Below, one piece after another: positions 33,790-41,055 of a stretch of DNA of 64,000 nucleotides. The notes beneath the pieces were generated by a model. It ran no database searches. It was not told the DNA's origin and worked only from the letters and a program-made list of their open reading frames with translations. The stretch spans positions 310,001 to 374,000 of the forward strand of contig NZ_MCUN01000054.1 in NCBI RefSeq assembly GCF_002873455.1, read 5' to 3'. Numbering within the stretch: position 1 is the first letter of the stretch; each line of letters starts with the position of its first letter. Source of the DNA: Vibrio splendidus. Lineage in GTDB: Bacteria > Pseudomonadota > Gammaproteobacteria > Enterobacterales > Vibrionaceae. The translations under genes and the position numbers were made by a program.

Positions 33790-34644
33790 TTAGTAAAGCA
33801 GAGAGTACAATTGGCGGCGGTATTTGCTTGCAACTGCATTGCCTTGTCCAAGTGCGCTTAAGATATCCATGAATTCTTTTTTCATATCACCATCGAGGGT
33901 ATTGAGGTCTTTTGCCAAGAATGACCATAGAAGATCCATTGCTTCTTCGCTGCGGTTCACTTGGTGGTACTGAAGTGCTAGGTCTGAGGCCGTTTTAGCA
34001 TCACTTGGATTTTGCTGTAGCGTTGTTTCTAGCGCTTGAATTTCAGGGCTGTCTGCCGCTTGTTTGTGCAGTTCGAGTTTAGCGACTAAGCCTTTGTAGT
34101 AGTTGTCTTGATATTCTAGAGGGATAGTCGACAGTTGAGTTTCAGCTAGATCAAACTGTTGCGTTTCTAGTAAACATTCTGCGATCGCCAGTTTTACCTC
34201 GCCTTTGCCCGTCAGCTCTATTGGCAATTGTTGCATTGCTGCGAGCGCTTGTGCATGCTCGCCTGCTTGCATTTGCTCGAGAGCCTGACGCAGTGCGAGC
34301 TCGTCTTGGCTAGGAAGATGCTTTCCTAACATTTCAACAATCGCTTCGATGCTTTGTGGACCACCCAAACCATCGACAGGCTGACCGTTAACAAACAGTG
34401 CAATAGTAGGGAGTGCTTGTACGCCAAATTGGCTAGCAATTGCCTGCTCTTGTTCACAATTCAACAGAGCTAAGGTAAAAGCGCCGTTGTATTGCTGAGT
34501 TAATGTTTGCAGTTCAGGGATCACCTGAGCACTTTCTTGGCTCATTGGTGCCCAAAAGTGGATGAGTACAGGCGTCTGCATTGAGGTTTCTAATACTTGA
34601 CGAAAGTTCTGCTCATTAAGTTCAACAATATGCGGAGATTGCAT
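33790..34644 (-). CDS. cnoX: Chaperedoxin CnoX (YbbN)
   Basis: A 284-residue protein with an N-terminal thioredoxin fold (1-110) and a C-terminal TPR-like helical region (115-284). CnoX/YbbN holds unfolded or oxidised proteins for the GroEL and DnaK systems. In thioredoxins the active site is WCGPC; here the equivalent reads WAPMSQES, with no Cys, so it cannot act as a redox enzyme at that site. The one clear cysteine in the fold is elsewhere (NCEQEQA). It stands alone upstream of the SPFH-nfeD pair, in the order of the E. coli ybbK-qmcA-ybbN-ybbO block. Confidence 0.88.
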   Translation of the reverse strand: MQSPHIVELNEQNFRQVLETSMQTPVLIHFWAPMSQESAQVIPELQTLTQQYNGAFTLALLNCEQEQAIASQFGVQALPTIALFVNGQPVDGLGGPQSIEAIVEMLGKHLPSQDELALRQALEQMQAGEHAQALAAMQQLPIELTGKGEVKLAIAECLLETQQFDLAETQLSTIPLEYQDNYYKGLVAKLELHKQAADSPEIQALETTLQQNPSDAKTASDLALQYHQVNRSEEAMDLLWSFLAKDLNTLDGDMKKEFMDILSALGQGNAVASKYRRQLYSLLY

Positions 34645-35041
34645 TTACGTTCCTTGGAGTTTGTTTTATGGATACGTTGCAAATATGGGGGGATAACTTG
34701 GTAACTTCAAGATCTAACTGGGGTATCTCAGATAAAAAGAGACAAAAATAGAAAAACGCTATGCTTCGATGTTGGTAGAATGTTTATCTCTACATAGAAG
34801 GCATAGCGTTATTATTGAGGTGGTCTGTGAGGTATTGCGTGAGATTCTCAAAACAGAATAAACAACGTAATCGCCAAACTCACACCTACCCAATTAAGGC
34901 GGTTTAAAGTCATGAAATATCCAGATTAGATTCACCAATTGGGAATAATTGATGAGATAGGATAAATGATGACATCTTATTGTTACGGAAAAATTACATC
35001 GTTACATTAAAGTTTGCGATCGTGCATTCAAAGTTAGCAAT
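34645..35041. other. Intergenic region cnoX-SDR (397 bp)
   Basis: No good ORF. It contains the cnoX promoter side, then a strong hairpin at 34755-34810, then about 230 bp between that hairpin and the SDR stop. The 230-bp stretch is either a long 3' UTR or an unannotated small RNA. Confidence 0.5.
34755..34810 (-). terminator. Minus-strand terminator, long stem
   Basis: Outer arms AACGCTATGC / GCATAGCGTT are perfect, with further inner pairing (ATGT / ACAT, TAGA / TCTA); a T-rich tract follows on the minus strand. It lies 230 bp after the SDR stop. Confidence 0.7.
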
Positions 35042-35869
35042 TTATGCAGCTTTTCTCAAAATAGGGTCTAGCAAGCGACTCGGCAGAATCCTTTTTAATA
35101 CCGCGAACACTTTGGTGGGGGTCGTAACTCGATATCTTAGCTTGGGTTTATTAGCCGTGAGTGCGTGAAAAACAGGTTCGATACAACTCTCAGGTGGCAG
35201 AACAAAAGCGTTGTTCGATGATTCTTTTTCAAGTCGGTCTTTTTGTTGTTGATAAGCGTCTTGATGAGCGCTGCCAGTAATGGTGATCCATTTATTGAAA
35301 GCTTTCAGGGCGTTATTTCTAAATTGGGTTTCTATTGGACCTGGCTGCAATAACGATATATCTATACCACTACCATGTAGCTCTAAACGTAAGGTATCCG
35401 TCCAACCTTCAATTGCGAATTTTGACGCATTATAAGCGCCACGATATTTCATCGCTGCAAAACCTAATACAGAACTGTTTTGGACGATTCGGCCTTCACC
35501 GCGTTCGCGCATGTGCGGGAGGATCTGACAAACAAGATGATGCCAACCAAAGAAGTTGGTTTCGAATTGCTCTCTGAGGCCTTGGGTCGGTAAGTCTTCT
35601 AGCGCGCCTGCTTGACCGTAAGCGCCGTTATTGAATAAGCCATACAATCCGTTGGGTGCGAGTGCAATTGCAAGCTTGGCGCCATTCTCGATACTTTCTT
35701 GGTTGGAAAGATCTAATTGAATACAATTGAGGCCTTCATCTTGAAGGCGTTGAACATCTTGTGGGTCTCGGCAAGATGCAATGACATGAAAGCCGCGCTT
35801 TTGAAGTGCATGAGCACATGTATAGCCAATACCCGTTGAGCAACCAGTAATTAGAATCGACTTGTTCAC
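35042..35869 (-). CDS. Short-chain dehydrogenase/reductase (YbbO-like)
   Basis: A 275-residue Rossmann-fold oxidoreductase. The NAD(P) loop is TGCSTGIGYTCA (residues 8-19), the catalytic Ser is in NSSVLGF and Tyr-Lys in YNASKFA. The C-terminal LRKAA and RYRVTTPTKVF are typical of YbbO-type aldehyde or keto reductases. Its place beside cnoX matches ybbN-ybbO of E. coli. Substrate unknown. It follows the YfcH-like gene by 43 bp on the same strand. Confidence 0.82.
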   Translation of the reverse strand: MNKSILITGCSTGIGYTCAHALQKRGFHVIASCRDPQDVQRLQDEGLNCIQLDLSNQESIENGAKLAIALAPNGLYGLFNNGAYGQAGALEDLPTQGLREQFETNFFGWHHLVCQILPHMRERGEGRIVQNSSVLGFAAMKYRGAYNASKFAIEGWTDTLRLELHGSGIDISLLQPGPIETQFRNNALKAFNKWITITGSAHQDAYQQQKDRLEKESSNNAFVLPPESCIEPVFHALTANKPKLRYRVTTPTKVFAVLKRILPSRLLDPILRKAA

Positions 35870-35912
35870 GCTTAATCCTTTGTTAGAGTCTCTACCGCTC
35901 TAGGGTAAAGAA

Positions 35913-36827
35913 TTAGTCTTGATGTTGTAACAAGTTTTTTAGTGCTGGTTCGATTCTTGAGTAACTAAAGATAAACCCCATTTCAGTGAGCTTTTTGGGT
36001 TTGGATCGAATGCTGTCAAATAGCAAACAAGATGATTCACCCATCAGAAGCGACATTGCCCATTTCGGCGTGAACAAGAAATGCGGTCGGCGTAGTTGCT
36101 TGGCTAGTGTGCTGCTGAACAGTTTGTTGGTGACAGGGTGCGGGGCGCATAGATTAAATTCTCCTTGAGCATGAGGAATCGACAATAAATGGTTAATGGC
36201 TCTCACCATATCAAGCATGTGAATCCATGGCATGTACTGTTCGCCTGAACCTAGCGGTCCGCCAACACCGAGTTTGTACGGCATAAGCATCTTCTTGAGT
36301 GCGCCGCCATTTTCACCGAGTACAATCCCCGTTCGCAGTAGTATCACACGTGTGCTTTCTGATTGCGCTCTCTTGGCTATCTCTTCCCAGTGCGCACAGA
36401 CTTTATGAGGAAAACTGTCGTCTTCTACTTGTAGTGATTCATCAAATGGGTGTTGCTGTTGATCGCCATAGTAACCTACAGCCGAACCGCTAATGAAAGC
36501 CTCCGGTGGGTTGCTACTTGCATGAATTAACTCGACCAGCTTTTCAGTAATGTGCCAACGGCTATTACAGATCCTCTCTTTTTGCTCTGCACTCCAACGC
36601 TTGTCAGCGATAGGTTCGCCAGCAAGGTTGACCACTACATCGAAGTCGTTGAGATCGCTGAGTTCATCAAGAGATTGAATGTAATGAAGGTTGTTTTGGT
36701 TGAGGTGATTTAGGTTTTGCTTCGCTTTTTCAGGACTCCGCGTCAATAATGTCACGTCGTCAGTGTTCCAACTTTTGACCAATTCAGAGCCAATAAACCC
36801 CGTACCACCCGTTAACAATATCTTCAT
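35913..36827 (-). CDS. TIGR01777 family epimerase-like protein (YfcH)
   Basis: A 304-residue extended-SDR protein. The ATG at 36827 (MKILLTGGTGFIG) has GGGAG upstream; the in-frame start at 36860 would precede it by 11 residues. Marks of the family are LTGGTGFIGSEL, AGEPIADKRW, SGSAVGYYGD, and VVNLAGEPI. Residues for a Tyr-Lys type active site are modified as usual in this family, and the substrate is unknown. It diverges from the DUF1538 operon. Confidence 0.85.
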   Translation of the reverse strand: MKILLTGGTGFIGSELVKSWNTDDVTLLTRSPEKAKQNLNHLNQNNLHYIQSLDELSDLNDFDVVVNLAGEPIADKRWSAEQKERICNSRWHITEKLVELIHASSNPPEAFISGSAVGYYGDQQQHPFDESLQVEDDSFPHKVCAHWEEIAKRAQSESTRVILLRTGIVLGENGGALKKMLMPYKLGVGGPLGSGEQYMPWIHMLDMVRAINHLLSIPHAQGEFNLCAPHPVTNKLFSSTLAKQLRRPHFLFTPKWAMSLLMGESSCLLFDSIRSKPKKLTEMGFIFSYSRIEPALKNLLQHQD

Positions 36828-37127
36828 ACCAATCTCCCTATTAAACATAATTATAGACATGGCTTGTTTTTAATCGCCAATCAATACGAAAAAATCACTA
36901 TAACGATCAGTTGGTTTCAATCGTGTGATACCTAAATTACGTCTTGTTCAATTTACTCAAGATGAAATTAAATTCAATTAGCTTGTATGTATACCGCTAT
37001 CACATTTATGCACTTTACTCCGATATGTTACCAACTGCGTAATATTTGTCACATAAGGAATGATAAGGATTTGCCATGATTATTAGTAATTAATAACCAG
37101 ACATAATTTCAGTTATAAGGAGAGGCG

Positions 37128-37862
37128 ATGACGGCAGTGCTTGCTTTGTTTCGAGCCATGTTAGGTAGCCTAAGGGATCTATTGCCGATCGTGGCGGTGA
37201 TTGCTTTCTTCCAGCTTGCTGTTCTGCAAGAGCAACTCCCTCATCTTTTGTCTATTCTAACTGGCTTAGTGCTGGTGGTTTTAGGGCTGACTTTCTTTAT
37301 CTTTGGCCTTGAAATGGGGTTGTTCCCTATTGGCGAATCAATGGCGCAAGCATTTGCTCGTAAGGGGAGTGTGTTTTGGTTATTGACCTTTGCTTTCTGT
37401 TTAGGGTTTGGCACCACTATTGCCGAACCCGCGTTAACCGCAGTGGCTGCTGAAGCGGCAGAAGTGGCAGCTGAAGGTGGTGTTATTCCCAACTCTTTAG
37501 ATGAAATGGAGCAATATGCCAATGGACTGCGCTTTACCGTGGCGTTATCGGTCGGTATTGCCATTCTATTAGGGGTACTTCGGATCTTAAAAGGTTGGCC
37601 AATTCAATACATGATCATCGGTGGTTATATTGGAGTCGTGGTGCTCACTGCATTTGCCCCAGAAAATATTATTGGGATTGCGTATGACTCTGGTGGTGTC
37701 ACAACATCGACGATCACCGTTCCGTTAGTGACAGCATTAGGCGTGGGTTTAGCCTCTGCGATTAAAGGACGAAACCCGATGATTGATGGCTTCGGATTGA
37801 TCGCCTTTGCCTCACTGCTGCCAATGATGTTTGTGATGGTCTATGGGATGGTGGTGACATGA
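37128..37862 (+). CDS. DUF1538 membrane protein, first of a pair
   Basis: A 244-residue polytopic inner-membrane protein of the DUF1538 family, with about seven helices. Three conserved blocks stand out: GLEMGLFPIGESMA (60-73), GFGTTIAEPALTAVA (93-107) and DSGGVTTSTITVP (187-199), followed by GRNPMIDGFGLIAFAS (214-229). Polar Thr, Ser, Asp and Glu in otherwise hydrophobic segments suggest a transport path. It starts after a strong AAGGAGAGG site, and its stop overlaps the next start by 4 bp. First gene of a four-gene overlapping operon. No function is established to my knowledge. Confidence 0.85.
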   Translation: MTAVLALFRAMLGSLRDLLPIVAVIAFFQLAVLQEQLPHLLSILTGLVLVVLGLTFFIFGLEMGLFPIGESMAQAFARKGSVFWLLTFAFCLGFGTTIAEPALTAVAAEAAEVAAEGGVIPNSLDEMEQYANGLRFTVALSVGIAILLGVLRILKGWPIQYMIIGGYIGVVVLTAFAPENIIGIAYDSGGVTTSTITVPLVTALGVGLASAIKGRNPMIDGFGLIAFASLLPMMFVMVYGMVVT

Positions 37863-38653
37863 TCAGTGCTCAGCAATTTATCGACACCTTTCTCGGCACC
37901 GTGATGGATGTGATCCCGATTGCAGTGATCATCTTTGGTTTTCAGTTGGCGGTATTGCGTAAGCCAGTCAATAATTTAGCCAAAGTGCTCATCGGTTTCT
38001 TTTACGTCATCCTTGGCTTATCACTCTTTTTGATGGGGTTGGAGCTCGCGCTGTTTCCTCTAGGGGAGACGATGGCAATGCAACTCACCGAACCAAGCTT
38101 TTTGACTGAGTTTAAGATCAGTTCTGGTCTTGCATTAGCTTGGTTTGATTATTATTGGGTCTACCTTTTTGCGTTTTGTATTGGTTTTAGTACTACGATA
38201 GCTGAGCCCTCTTTAATAGCCGTCGCGATTAAAGCAAATCAAGTATCGGGTGGCAGTATCAGTGTTAACGGACTGAGAATCGCCGTGGCATTAGGTGTCG
38301 CCATCGGTATCTCGCTGGGCAGCTATCGTATCGTTGCGGGCGATCCTATCCATTACTACATTGTTTGTGGTTATGTCATTGTTGTTATTCAAACCTTTTA
38401 CGCCCCCAAATTGATTATTCCATTGGCCTACGATTCAGGCGGAGTTACGACATCAACTGTAACTGTGCCCTTAGTGACGGCGCTCGGGCTCGGACTTGCC
38501 TCAACCGTACCGGGGCGAAACCCAGTAATAGACGGCTTCGGGCTCATTGCTTTTGCTAGCTTGTTTCCCATTATTTCGGTGATGAGCTACGCCCAAATAA
38601 CCCAATGGCTAAACCGTTTACACACCTCTAAGGAGAGCAAAGATGCGCTTTAA
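37859..38653 (+). CDS. DUF1538 membrane protein, second of a pair
   Basis: A 264-residue paralogue of the preceding protein with the same three blocks: GLELALFPLGETMA (60-73), FSTTIAEPSLIAVA (110-123) and DSGGVTTSTVTVP (192-204), then GRNPVIDGFGLIAFAS. It has a short charged C-terminal tail (LHTSKESKDAL), probably cytosolic. Start and stop both overlap neighbours (4 and 11 bp), so translation is coupled. The two proteins are likely the two halves of one heteromeric transporter; substrate unknown. Confidence 0.85.
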   Translation: MISAQQFIDTFLGTVMDVIPIAVIIFGFQLAVLRKPVNNLAKVLIGFFYVILGLSLFLMGLELALFPLGETMAMQLTEPSFLTEFKISSGLALAWFDYYWVYLFAFCIGFSTTIAEPSLIAVAIKANQVSGGSISVNGLRIAVALGVAIGISLGSYRIVAGDPIHYYIVCGYVIVVIQTFYAPKLIIPLAYDSGGVTTSTVTVPLVTALGLGLASTVPGRNPVIDGFGLIAFASLFPIISVMSYAQITQWLNRLHTSKESKDAL

Positions 38654-38993
38654 ACTTATCTTAGCGTTTGTAGAAGAGAGTAAGACCGATACTGTGCTCG
38701 ATGCCGCGCGTGATGCAGGCGCAACCGGAGCAACCGTGATTAACAATGCCAGAGGGCAGGGCTTAAACCAGAAGCGCACCTTTTTCGGATTGACGTTAGA
38801 AGTGCAAAAAGATGTGCTGTTGTTTGTCGTCGAGGAGCATCTAGCAAGGCATATTCTCGAAAGAATTAGTGAAGTGGGAGAGTTTGACCAAGAATCGGGA
38901 CAGGGTATTGCGGTACAGATAGATGTGGAAGATGCAGTAGGCGTTGCGCACCAAGTTGAGACGTTAACAAAGGTTGTGGAGGATGAACTATGA
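38643..38993 (+). CDS. PII-like signalling protein
   Basis: A 116-residue protein of the PII fold. The beta-alpha-beta start is MRFKLILAFVEESKTDTVLDAARDAGATG, followed by a T-loop-like segment (36-54, NARGQG..KRTFFGLTL) and a B-loop-like SGQGIAVQIDVEDAVG (85-100). Tyr51, the uridylylation site of GlnB/GlnK, is Thr here, so it would not be a GlnD target. It has a strong AAGGAG site and overlaps both neighbours. By analogy with AmtB-GlnK and SbtA-SbtB pairs, it likely gates the DUF1538 proteins in response to a nucleotide or metabolite; that is inference. Confidence 0.85.
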   Translation: MRFKLILAFVEESKTDTVLDAARDAGATGATVINNARGQGLNQKRTFFGLTLEVQKDVLLFVVEEHLARHILERISEVGEFDQESGQGIAVQIDVEDAVGVAHQVETLTKVVEDEL

Positions 38994-39397
38994 GTACCAA
39001 TGAAAAGATCCGTGTGGCCGATGTAATGGCCAATACTTATGTGATTATTGATGGGCTAACCACGGTGTTGGAAGCGATAGAGATGGCGAAAAAGCACAAA
39101 GTGAAAGCGATCATTGTTGATAAACGCCACGAGGATGATGAGTACGGTATCGTGTTGATGAATGACATTGCCAAAAAAGTACTGGCTAAGAACCGTTCTC
39201 CAAAGCGAACCAATGTTTATGAAATTATGACCAAACCGGCTTTAAGTGTGTCTGCTGATATGAACGTCAAGTATTGTGCTCGTCTGTTTGAACGCTTTGG
39301 TATCAGTCGTGCTCCGGTGGTCAGTGATAATAAGATAGTTGGTATGGTGAGTTACAATAATATTGTGATCAACGGTATGGCGAGAGATGACGTTTAG
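38990..39397 (+). CDS. CBS-domain pair protein
   Basis: A 135-residue cytosolic protein consisting of two CBS domains (about 8-65 and 72-130). The usual features are VADVMANTYVIIDGLTTVLEA, VKAIIVDKRHEDD, YEIMTKPALSVSADMN and RAPVVSDNKIVGMVSYNNIV. CBS pairs bind adenosyl nucleotides. It overlaps the PII-like gene by 4 bp and is the last gene of the operon; it presumably adds a second sensory input to the DUF1538 proteins. Confidence 0.88.
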   Translation: MSTNEKIRVADVMANTYVIIDGLTTVLEAIEMAKKHKVKAIIVDKRHEDDEYGIVLMNDIAKKVLAKNRSPKRTNVYEIMTKPALSVSADMNVKYCARLFERFGISRAPVVSDNKIVGMVSYNNIVINGMARDDV

Positions 39398-39444
39398 CAT
39401 TTAGATACGTACAATAGACTCATAAATTTTATGGAGAAGTACGT

Positions 39445-39990
39445 GTGAAATTATTTTTTGCTTCAGACCTACATGGTTCGCTACCCGCTACAGAAAAAGT
39501 ATTAGAACTGTACCGAGCGTCTGGTGCCCAATATTTAGTGCTTTTGGGTGACATTCTGAATCATGGTCCAAGAAACCCGATTCCTGAAGGGTACAATCCG
39601 CCGGCGGTTGCAGAGAAGTTGAATGCGTTTTCTCAAGAGATCATTGCCGTTCGTGGTAACTGCGACAGTGAAGTGGATCAAATGCTGTTGTCTTTTCCAA
39701 TGATGATGGATTACTCATGGGTGTTATTGGAATCGGGTCAGCGTATCTTTCTAACCCATGGTCATTTGTACAACACCAATAAACGACCAACACTGAAAGC
39801 GGGCGATGTTATTGCGCATGGCCATACTCATATTCCAGTTGCCGAATACCAAGATGATATCTTTATCTTTAACCCTAGCTCGGTGACATTCCCAAGAGAT
39901 GGCCACGCGCCTAGCTACGGTGTATATGAAAACAATACGTTCAAAGTAATTAGCCTTGAAGGGGATGAACTTGTGAGCGGCCAACTATAA
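39445..39990 (+). CDS. yfcE: Metallophosphoesterase YfcE
   Basis: A 181-residue phosphodiesterase with the metallophosphoesterase motifs in order: DLHGS (Asp, His), LGDILNHGPRN, GNCDSEVD, THGHLY and GHTHIP. YfcE of E. coli hydrolyses model phosphodiesters with Mn; its natural substrate is unknown. GTG start at 39445 after ATGGAGAAG. It lies 47 bp after the CBS gene and may be read through from that operon, though a link in function is not evident. Length matches E. coli (184). Confidence 0.88.
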   Translation: MKLFFASDLHGSLPATEKVLELYRASGAQYLVLLGDILNHGPRNPIPEGYNPPAVAEKLNAFSQEIIAVRGNCDSEVDQMLLSFPMMMDYSWVLLESGQRIFLTHGHLYNTNKRPTLKAGDVIAHGHTHIPVAEYQDDIFIFNPSSVTFPRDGHAPSYGVYENNTFKVISLEGDELVSGQL

Positions 39991-40062
39991 GTATTCTCGT
40001 AGTCAGTTCCATCAACATTACATAGAGTGACGGAGCTGAATTGATCACTTCTGCGAAAAGGC

Positions 40063-40389
40063 TTACTTTGAATCTACGTGGCCGAGATCTCTGTCTGGAG
40101 CAATGATGTTTCGCACTCTTTGCTTCAGCACTTTCGCCTCTGGAAAACCACCGTCTGCTTTTCTTTCCCAAATTTGCACGCCATTACAGAAGATTTCGAA
40201 CCTACCTCCGGTGTCTGGGTGTAAGCTCACTTGTTCAACCTCTTCGCTGAAGGTGTGTAGCAACTCTTGGCATAACCAACTAGAACGAAGCATCCAATTG
40301 CATTGACGGCAATAGTGTATTGAGATTACTGCTTTCGTTGCGGTTTCTTTCGCTTGCGCTGGATTGGGCTGATTCGATTCCGTATTCAT
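40063..40389 (-). CDS. SelT/SelW/SelH (Rdx) family protein
   Basis: A 108-residue protein with a thioredoxin-like Rdx domain. The redox motif is CRQC in YCRQCNWMLR (residues 27-30), the Cys version of the CxxU motif in selenoprotein W. TGGRFEIFCNG and ADGGFPEAKVLKQRVRN fit the family. The first ~20 residues (NTESNQPNPAQAKE) are low in complexity, so translation could start a little later. Redox role is inferred from the family; partner unknown. Confidence 0.85.
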   Translation of the reverse strand: MNTESNQPNPAQAKETATKAVISIHYCRQCNWMLRSSWLCQELLHTFSEEVEQVSLHPDTGGRFEIFCNGVQIWERKADGGFPEAKVLKQRVRNIIAPDRDLGHVDSK

Positions 40390-40438
40390 AGTTAATCCCT
40401 TTAAATTCTATACCAGTAGTTTTATGCCAACGGTGAAC

Positions 40439-40463
40439 AAAAAAGGGGCACCACGCCCCTTTC
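40439..40463 (-). terminator. Terminator of toxRS
   Basis: On the minus strand, AAAGGGGC / GCCCCTTT with a 5-nt loop and T6, 76 bp after the toxS stop. Confidence 0.88.
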
Positions 40464-40538
40464 TATTGATATACCGTTTAATGCTATTCAGCTATTGATA
40501 TAAATTAAACAACTGCCGAGTTTTAGCTTGAACCAGTT

Positions 40539-41054
40539 TTAGTTTGAAAACAACACGGTAGAACCATGGTTCAAGCTAGTTAGTAACAGTGCTTTCGGGT
40601 TAACGATATCTATGCGTCGGCTTTGCTCCGCATCCATTTTAATAACCTGAGTGATCAGTTCGAGTTGCTCTTCCGAAAAGTCTTGGCGCTCAGCAGAAGT
40701 TACATCTTTAAACTCCGTTGGCAAAATCAGTAAATAGTTATCGTTAATATCCCACTGACCTGTCTCGGATATGTTGATCACATTCGCAGGTGCAGTTTGA
40801 GTGCTGTACAGCCTAACCACTGACATTCTCAGGTACGTACCATTGGGTAGGTATTTCGCATTCGATGACAATTCAACTTTACGAAGCGGGCCGATTGAAT
40901 CAGCTTGCTTGTTATCGCTAATCAGAGTCACCATTTTCGATTGCCATTCATGCTGAGTGAGCAAACGCTCTACTTTTGCATCGCTGCCCCAATATAACCA
41001 ACCACTTAAAAATGCAGATAGAACCAGTAAAATAATCGATACTTTTAATTTCAT
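40539..41054 (-). CDS. toxS: Transmembrane regulatory protein ToxS
   Basis: A 171-residue inner-membrane protein with one N-terminal helix (about residues 5-22) and a periplasmic domain. ToxS binds the periplasmic part of ToxR, protects it and aids its activity; in V. cholerae the two together sense bile. I start at the ATG at 41054, just after the toxR stop, because the GTG at 41066 overlaps toxR. It is directly downstream of toxR, as in all vibrios, and its terminator is at 40439-40463. Confidence 0.9.
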   Translation of the reverse strand: MKLKVSIILLVLSAFLSGWLYWGSDAKVERLLTQHEWQSKMVTLISDNKQADSIGPLRKVELSSNAKYLPNGTYLRMSVVRLYSTQTAPANVINISETGQWDINDNYLLILPTEFKDVTSAERQDFSEEQLELITQVIKMDAEQSRRIDIVNPKALLLTSLNHGSTVLFSN

Positions 41055-41055
41055 G

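Noticed and set aside
36980..37127. Short palindromic A+T stretch (TTATTA/TAATAA) before the DUF1538 operon as an operator
   Set aside because: Too A+T-rich and too short to distinguish from background in this region.
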